From NCBI GenBank assembly GCA_024762485.1, contig JANTHH010000029.1, forward strand, positions 1 to 16,828: a DNA stretch of 16,828 bases. The letters run 5' to 3'. Below the pieces are notes generated by a model, which made no database searches, was not told where the DNA came from, and saw only the letters and a list, made by a program, of their open reading frames with translations. The stretch's first letter is position 1, and every line of letters begins with the position of its first letter. The stretch comes from Chromatiales bacterium (lineage in GTDB: Bacteria > Pseudomonadota > Gammaproteobacteria > Chromatiales > Chromatiaceae). The translations under genes and the position numbers were made by a program. This document shows positions 12,992-16,828 of the stretch, piece after piece.

Positions 12992-13400
12992 ACTCATCCT
13001 GGCAACCGCCGCCCTGCTCATCGCAATCGCCGCCCTCATCGGCTTGCTCGGTACGCGCCGCCGCCTCGCGCAGCTGCAGCAGCAGCTCGACGAATACGAG
13101 CAGCAGATCCATTTCATACAGCAGAGCCTCAGCGGGCTGACCGCCGGGGCCGTCGGCATGGATCGGCGCATGGTCCGGCTCGAGGCCGGCGAGCGCCGGC
13201 TCAGCGAGCGCCAGGAGACCTTCGAGAACCAGCAGGCCAGCGAGCGGCCGTACAGCCATGCCATCCGGCTGGTCAGGCAGGGCGCCGGCACGGCCCGGCT
13301 GGTGGAGGAACTCGGTCTCAGCGAGAGCGAGGCTGATCTCATCGTCCGCCTGCATGGTGGCACCTCCGGGGAGCAGGGCCCCCAGGGACGCCCTGGATAA
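12963..13400 (+). CDS. DUF2802 membrane-anchored coiled-coil protein
   Basis: A 145-residue protein with an N-terminal hydrophobic helix (about 9-28, PELILATAALLIAIAALIGLL), a charged Gln/Glu/Arg-rich coiled coil (about 32-95), and a C-terminal segment (RPYSHAIRLVRQGAGTARLVEELGLSESEADLIVRLHG) typical of DUF2802, a family often encoded directly downstream of cheW in polar-flagellated gammaproteobacteria. That last segment looks like a small helix-turn-helix-type fold. The function is unknown; context suggests a link to chemotaxis or polar flagella. The start is uncertain: ATG 12963 and in-frame ATG 12984 both have weak sites, and 12984 overlaps the stop of the upstream small ORF by 8 nt. It appears to be the last gene of the transcript. 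Confidence 0.85.
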   Translation: MDINWTNMPELILATAALLIAIAALIGLLGTRRRLAQLQQQLDEYEQQIHFIQQSLSGLTAGAVGMDRRMVRLEAGERRLSERQETFENQQASERPYSHAIRLVRQGAGTARLVEELGLSESEADLIVRLHGGTSGEQGPQGRPG

Positions 13401-13680
13401 GCCCATCCCGGACCTCTCCGGACAAGCTGCGGCGAAAATGCGTTTTTCGTCTTGCTTCAAAATCAATCCCTGTCAGCGACAGACTTTGGCGGCACATCAC
13501 GCTGTCGCGGGATCTCTGCGTTTTGCAGAGGTTGCACTGGGGTCAGCCGTTCGGCCACCAGTGGTTCTTCAGCCCCCTTTTTCTGATCGATATTCCCGGC
13601 ACTGGCGCATACTTTTTTCCTCCGGCTCGCGTTAACATCCCGCCACGGCACCCGGGAAAGGGTCAATCGAGAGGGAGAGC
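13401..13680 (+). other. 280-nt intergenic region with several hairpins, no gene seen
   Basis: Besides the candidate terminator listed separately, three inverted repeats are visible: CGAAAA/TTTTCG (13433-13449), CTGTC/GACAG (13470-13482, 3-nt loop) and CTCTGC/GCAGAG (13514-13530, 5-nt loop). The stretch is less GC-rich than the genes. A frame spans much of it but shows no coding character. I find no convincing promoter for the asmA-like gene. It marks the boundary between the flagellar cluster and unrelated genes. Confidence 0.6.
13535..13582 (+). terminator. Candidate terminator after the chemotaxis operon
   Basis: CACTGG (13535-13540) pairs with CCAGTG (13558-13563), enclosing a second stem GCCG/CGGC (13546-13555). 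A T5 run follows at 13578-13582, but 14 nt after the stem, so it is a poor fit to a classical intrinsic terminator. Its position after the last gene of the operon supports it; strength is doubtful. Confidence 0.3.
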
Positions 13681-15738
13681 ATGATGGGACGTCTACTGAA
13701 ATGGCTGGCCGGGATCTTCGGGCTGGTGTTGCTGATTATCGTGGCAGCTGCCGTCATCCTGCCCCTGGTCATCGATCCAAATGACCACAAGGACACGATT
13801 GAACAGCTGGTCAAGGAGCGCACCGGCCGTGAGTTGCAGATCACCGACCGGCTGGAACTGTCTGTCTTTCCCGCGCTTGGCGTGACCACCGGTGGCGTCA
13901 CCCTGAGCAATGCACCGGGATTCGGTGACCAGCCCTTCGCGCAAATCGACAAGCTGGATCTGCGGGTGAAACTGATGCCCCTGTTCAGCGGACAACTGGA
14001 GGTCGATGCGCTGTTGCTGAAGGGTCTGACCCTCAACCTGGCCCGGGACAAGCAGGGGCACACCAACTGGGAGGATCTCAGCAAGGAAACGGAAGCCGCA
14101 CCGGCCGGGGAGGCGCCCTCGGGAGGTGGCGAGGCCATCGGATTCAATATCAGCGGCGTGCAGATCGAGCAGGCGAAGCTGGTATGGGACGATCGGCAGA
14201 AGGGTGAAAAATATGTCCTCAGGGACCTCAGCCTGACCAGTGGTGCCCTGGCGCCGGGCGCCCAGGTGCCGGTGGAGATGGGCTTCACCCTGGACAGCGA
14301 GAAGCCGGTGATGTCCCTGCGCTTCGGACTCGAATCCACCCTTTCGATCGGCGATGACCTGAAAACCTTCGGGCTGCCGGATCTCGAAGCCAAGCTGCAT
14401 GCCGAGGGCGAGGGACTGCCGGCGAAGGGGCTGGACCTGTCGCTGAAGGCTGCGCTGGCACTGGATCAGAACAAGGAGACCCTGAGCGTGGACGGGTTGA
14501 AGCTGCAGGGTAATGGCATCGCCATCGATGGCAACCTCAGCGGCCGCAACCTGGGTGCAGAGCCCGAGTTCGACGGGGACCTGGTGCTCGGTAAGACGGA
14601 CCCCGGCGCACTGCTGGCACTTTTCGGCGCCGCGCCGCAGACACGTGATTCCGGTGTGCTGAAGACCCTGTCCGGCAAGCTCGGCCTGCATGCCCGTGGC
14701 AGCACCGTTCGTCTCAAGCCGCTGACCCTGTCTCTCGATGACTCCCGGCTCACAGGCGAGCTGTCACTGCAGGGGCCGGCCATCCGCTTTGCGCTCGATC
14801 TCGATCAGATCGACCTCGATCGTTATCTGCCCCCGGCGAGTGAAACTGAACCCAAGGCCACCTCGGCATCCGCTGCAGAGGATCCGCTCGCCGGCCTGCG
14901 CCAGCTCGACATGAAGGGCCGCGTCACCATCGGTTCCCTGAAGCTCAGCAATCTGACGATGTCCAAGGTCGAGGTGCAGATCAACGCCAGCAACGGCGTG
15001 CTCAAGGTCGATCCGATGACGGCTGAGCTCTACCAGGGCAAGCTCAAGAGCATGGTCACCGTCGATGCCCGCAAGGCCCAGCCGCGCATCCACCTGGTGG
15101 AGGATCTGACGGGGGTGCAGATCGAGCCCCTGCTCAAGGATCTGGCCGACAACGACCGTCTGTCCGGTACCGGGGTGGTGCACGCGAACCTGACCATGCA
15201 GGGCATGAGCGATCAGGCGATCCGCAGCAGCCTCAACGGCAAGGTCTCCTTCGAATTTCATGACGGGGCAGTGAAGGGAATCAATATTGCGAAGGCGATC
15301 CGCAAGGTGAAGAGCAAACTCGGTGGTGCCGCTACAGTCACCGACGACAAGACCGAGCAGACCGACTTCACCGTGATCAGCGGCAGTGCGGTGATTACCG
15401 ACGGTGTGATCCGCAATGACGACCTGCAGGCCAAATCACCCCTGTTGCGTGTTGCCGGCAAGGGTCGGGTGGACCTGCCGGCAAACACCCTCGATTACGT
15501 GGTCACCACCACGCTGGTGAAATCGCTGCAGGGGCAGGGCTCACAGGACGAACAGCTCACCGGCGTGCCCATTCCGGTGCGTCTGCACGGCAGCCTGACC
15601 GAGCCTTCCTATTCCATTGATCTGAAATCGGTGCTGGCCAGCAAGGCGCGCCAGAAGGCAGAAGAGACCCTGAAAAAGAAGATCGAGGAAAAGGCCGGCG
15701 GCAAGCTCGGAGAGAAGTTGCGCGGCCTGCTGCGCTGA
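13681..15738 (+). CDS. AsmA family protein
   Basis: AsmA-like proteins are inner-membrane-anchored periplasmic proteins of the bridge-like lipid-transfer type, linked to outer-membrane lipid balance. The 685-residue product has one N-terminal membrane helix (about 8-30) followed by VIDPNDHKDTIEQLVKERTGREL, the hallmark of the family N-terminus, then long beta-rich repeats. The AsmA C-terminal region includes GTGVVHANLTMQGMS, LNGKVSFEFHDGAVKGINIAKAIRK and the GKGRVDLPANTLDYVV segment, and the protein ends in a Lys/Glu-rich helix. It is somewhat longer than E. coli AsmA (617). GAGGGAG (13671-13677) precedes two consecutive ATG codons; the second (13684) has the better spacing. It stands alone, convergent with the methyltransferase gene, and is not part of the flagellar operon. 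Confidence 0.92.
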   Translation: MMGRLLKWLAGIFGLVLLIIVAAAVILPLVIDPNDHKDTIEQLVKERTGRELQITDRLELSVFPALGVTTGGVTLSNAPGFGDQPFAQIDKLDLRVKLMPLFSGQLEVDALLLKGLTLNLARDKQGHTNWEDLSKETEAAPAGEAPSGGGEAIGFNISGVQIEQAKLVWDDRQKGEKYVLRDLSLTSGALAPGAQVPVEMGFTLDSEKPVMSLRFGLESTLSIGDDLKTFGLPDLEAKLHAEGEGLPAKGLDLSLKAALALDQNKETLSVDGLKLQGNGIAIDGNLSGRNLGAEPEFDGDLVLGKTDPGALLALFGAAPQTRDSGVLKTLSGKLGLHARGSTVRLKPLTLSLDDSRLTGELSLQGPAIRFALDLDQIDLDRYLPPASETEPKATSASAAEDPLAGLRQLDMKGRVTIGSLKLSNLTMSKVEVQINASNGVLKVDPMTAELYQGKLKSMVTVDARKAQPRIHLVEDLTGVQIEPLLKDLADNDRLSGTGVVHANLTMQGMSDQAIRSSLNGKVSFEFHDGAVKGINIAKAIRKVKSKLGGAATVTDDKTEQTDFTVISGSAVITDGVIRNDDLQAKSPLLRVAGKGRVDLPANTLDYVVTTTLVKSLQGQGSQDEQLTGVPIPVRLHGSLTEPSYSIDLKSVLASKARQKAEETLKKKIEEKAGGKLGEKLRGLLR

Positions 15739-15755
15739 GGCGGGACAGGGGGTGC

Positions 15756-15779
15756 CAGCGGGCCGTGGTCCGGCCCCTG
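15756..15779. terminator. GC-rich hairpin between convergent genes, possible bidirectional terminator
   Basis: CAG-C-GGGCCG (15756-15765) pairs with CGGCCCCTG (15771-15779) around a 5-nt loop, with a single bulged C at 15759, giving about 9 bp. It sits in the 48-nt space between the asmA-like stop and the methyltransferase stop. No T tract follows on either strand, so termination would be weak or factor-assisted. Confidence 0.35.
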
Positions 15780-15786
15780 CCGTGCC

Positions 15787-16611
15787 CTATTTCTCGGCGG
15801 TCAGGTAGCAGATCCAGCCCGCATCCGCGCTGCCCTGATCGGCCGGCACGAACTCGCCGTCGGCCTCGCCCTCCTCGTCCCATCCCTGCCAGTACACAGT
15901 GACCCTGGAGAAGCCGGCTTCCGTGAGCAGGTCGCGGATCTCCGGCAAGGTCCATAAGCGCCAGTCGTAGCTGAACGCCCGCTCCAGCCGTGAGCCGTCG
16001 GGGAAGGCGAAGTGGATGTGGCACTGCAGGTGATGGTCGATGGGATTGAAGTGGGCCTGGTCCCAGATGTACGAAAAGCCCCCGGCACCGTCGTCGATCT
16101 CGCGAGACTCCTCGATCTCTCGAAAGCTGTCATAGCCGCCATAGGCATCCATGAAAAGGATGCCATCGTCTTTCAATGCCTTGTGGACACGCCGGAAATA
16201 GCGCTTCAGGGTCTTCCGGTCCTTGAACAGCCAGTAGCTGAAATTCATCGCCGAGACGATGTCCACCGGTTCGGTCTGTGCCTTCAGCACGTCCGCCTCG
16301 ATCAATTGCAGACGCTTCTGCTGCCCCGGCTTGAGGGCCGCCACACGGTGCGCTCGCCCCCAGTCGAGGACCTCGTCATCGAGATCAATGCCGACGGCGC
16401 GGTTGTTGCGGTTGCGGGTCACCCATTCACAACAGACGTTGGCGGTACCGCAGAAGTCCTCGCGCAGCAGGCGGGCGGGTCGGTTCCTCAGGGTCTGGTA
16501 GGTCGAGGAGACGAAATCGATTTCGGCCTCGGCGCATTGTACGGACAGTTCGTAGAGTTGGTGGCGGTCAGCCCTGTCTGCCAGGGTGGTTTTTGTTCTT
16601 TTTTTCGCCAA
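15787..16611 (-). CDS. Class I SAM-dependent methyltransferase
   Basis: A 274-residue predicted cytosolic methyltransferase of unknown substrate. Visible are a degenerate motif I LREDFCGTAN (49-58) in place of the glycine-rich E-x-G-x-G-x-G, the acidic ribose-binding residue D76 in GIDLDDEVL, EADVLK (D107), and AMNFSYWLF (121-129) at the motif IV position; a long insert and beta strands follow. The start is taken as TTG at 16611: GAGGAGG (complement of 16620-16626) lies exactly 8 nt upstream and the protein then begins AKKRTKTTLADRADRH. The frame is open further upstream, including an ATG at 16662, but these starts lack a good site and would add residues that look non-coding. It is convergent with the asmA-like gene and divergent from the YbaK-like gene. 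Confidence 0.85.
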   Translation of the reverse strand: MAKKRTKTTLADRADRHQLYELSVQCAEAEIDFVSSTYQTLRNRPARLLREDFCGTANVCCEWVTRNRNNRAVGIDLDDEVLDWGRAHRVAALKPGQQKRLQLIEADVLKAQTEPVDIVSAMNFSYWLFKDRKTLKRYFRRVHKALKDDGILFMDAYGGYDSFREIEESREIDDGAGGFSYIWDQAHFNPIDHHLQCHIHFAFPDGSRLERAFSYDWRLWTLPEIRDLLTEAGFSRVTVYWQGWDEEGEADGEFVPADQGSADAGWICYLTAEK

Positions 16612-16644
16612 CTGCCAATCCTCCTCGTGCCATCCGGATCGCCG

Positions 16645-16650
16645 ACTATA
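16645..16650 (-). promoter_or_regulatory. Possible minus-10 element for the methyltransferase gene
   Basis: On the minus strand TATAGT is a 5-of-6 match to the sigma-70 minus-10 and would place the start site near 16638, about 27 nt before the TTG start. No good minus-35 is found at 16-18 nt (TGCCGG at 17 nt). It is tentative. Confidence 0.3.
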
Positions 16651-16742
16651 CTTCAAAAACATGCGCCCCGGCAGGGTGGCAGGCGGCCTTGCCGAGTGCG
16701 GGATTACGATGAGATCAATCAACCATTGCGAGGTGAATGAAA

Positions 16743-16828
16743 ATGGGCGTTGCGATGACACTTCAGGAATATCTGGAGAGCCATGAACTGGGTTATGAAC
16801 TGGTCGAGCACAAACATACGGATTCCTC
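16743..16828 (+). CDS. YbaK/EbsC-type aminoacyl-tRNA deacylase domain protein (3'-truncated by window edge)
   Basis: Only 28 complete codons are present. The start MGVAMTLQEYLESHELGYEL followed by VEHKHTDS matches the N-terminus of YbaK/prolyl-tRNA-editing domain proteins, in which the early Tyr and the (V/I)EH(x)(x)T(x)S segment are typical; such proteins hydrolyse mischarged aminoacyl-tRNAs. GAGGTG (16730-16735) lies 7 nt before ATG 16743; an in-frame ATG at 16737 is too close to it and one at 16755 too far. The gene is divergent from the methyltransferase across about 130 nt. The call rests on a short N-terminus, so subfamily and substrate cannot be told. Confidence 0.65.
   Translation, partial: MGVAMTLQEYLESHELGYELVEHKHTDS

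Noticed and set aside
16612..16761. Upstream ATG starts for the methyltransferase (16662 and 16761)
   Set aside because: They lack ribosome binding sites and would add residues unlike the family, while TTG 16611 has GAGGAGG at 8 nt.

Overview
The window is a high-GC stretch of a polarly flagellated gammaproteobacterium (Pseudomonas/Vibrio/Chromatiales-like). This placement rests on gene order (flhA-flhF-flhG-fliA-cheYZAB-motCD-parC-parP-cheW-DUF2802), on the FlhF/FlhG and ParC/ParP polar-placement pairs, and on the strong GC bias at third codon positions. No mobile element, CRISPR array, tRNA or rRNA is visible. Both ends cut genes: flhA lacks its N-terminus and a YbaK-type gene lacks nearly everything after its first 28 codons.

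Layout. (1) Positions 1-4699, plus strand: flhA (export gate), flhF (SRP-type GTPase), flhG (MinD-like ATPase) and fliA (sigma-28). flhF/flhG and flhG/fliA overlap; flhA and flhF are separated by 43 nt in which two mutually exclusive RNA hairpins can form, one covering the flhF Shine-Dalgarno. (2) Positions 4700-4829: a non-coding gap with a sigma-28 promoter (exact GCCGATAA minus-10) preceded by an A-rich tract. (3) Positions 4830-13400, plus strand: cheY, cheZ, cheA, cheB, motC, motD, parC, parP, cheW, a possible 54-codon ORF, and a DUF2802 membrane/coiled-coil protein. Most junctions are ATGA overlaps or 2-nt gaps, so this looks like one FliA-driven transcript. (4) Positions 13401-13680: a 280-nt gap with several hairpins and no gene. 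(5) asmA-like gene (plus) facing a SAM-dependent methyltransferase (minus), with a GC-rich hairpin between the convergent ends. (6) Start of a YbaK/aminoacyl-tRNA deacylase-like gene, divergent from the methyltransferase.

How the genes work together. FlhF and FlhG set the place and number of polar flagella; FlhA exports the filament components; FliA switches on the late genes, including the chemotaxis block directly after it. CheA phosphorylates CheY and CheB, CheZ dephosphorylates CheY, CheW couples receptors to CheA, MotC/MotD form a stator, and ParC/ParP keep chemosensory arrays at the pole. cheR is not in the window.

Most of the window is a well-known type of cluster. The parts most worth a second look are a duplicated short acidic LL-x-x-L motif in the CheA linker that resembles the CheY-binding tail of CheZ, in a CheA with no evident folded P2 domain; the alternative hairpins over the flhF ribosome binding site; and the small ORF with a strong but apparently masked Shine-Dalgarno between cheW and the DUF2802 gene.
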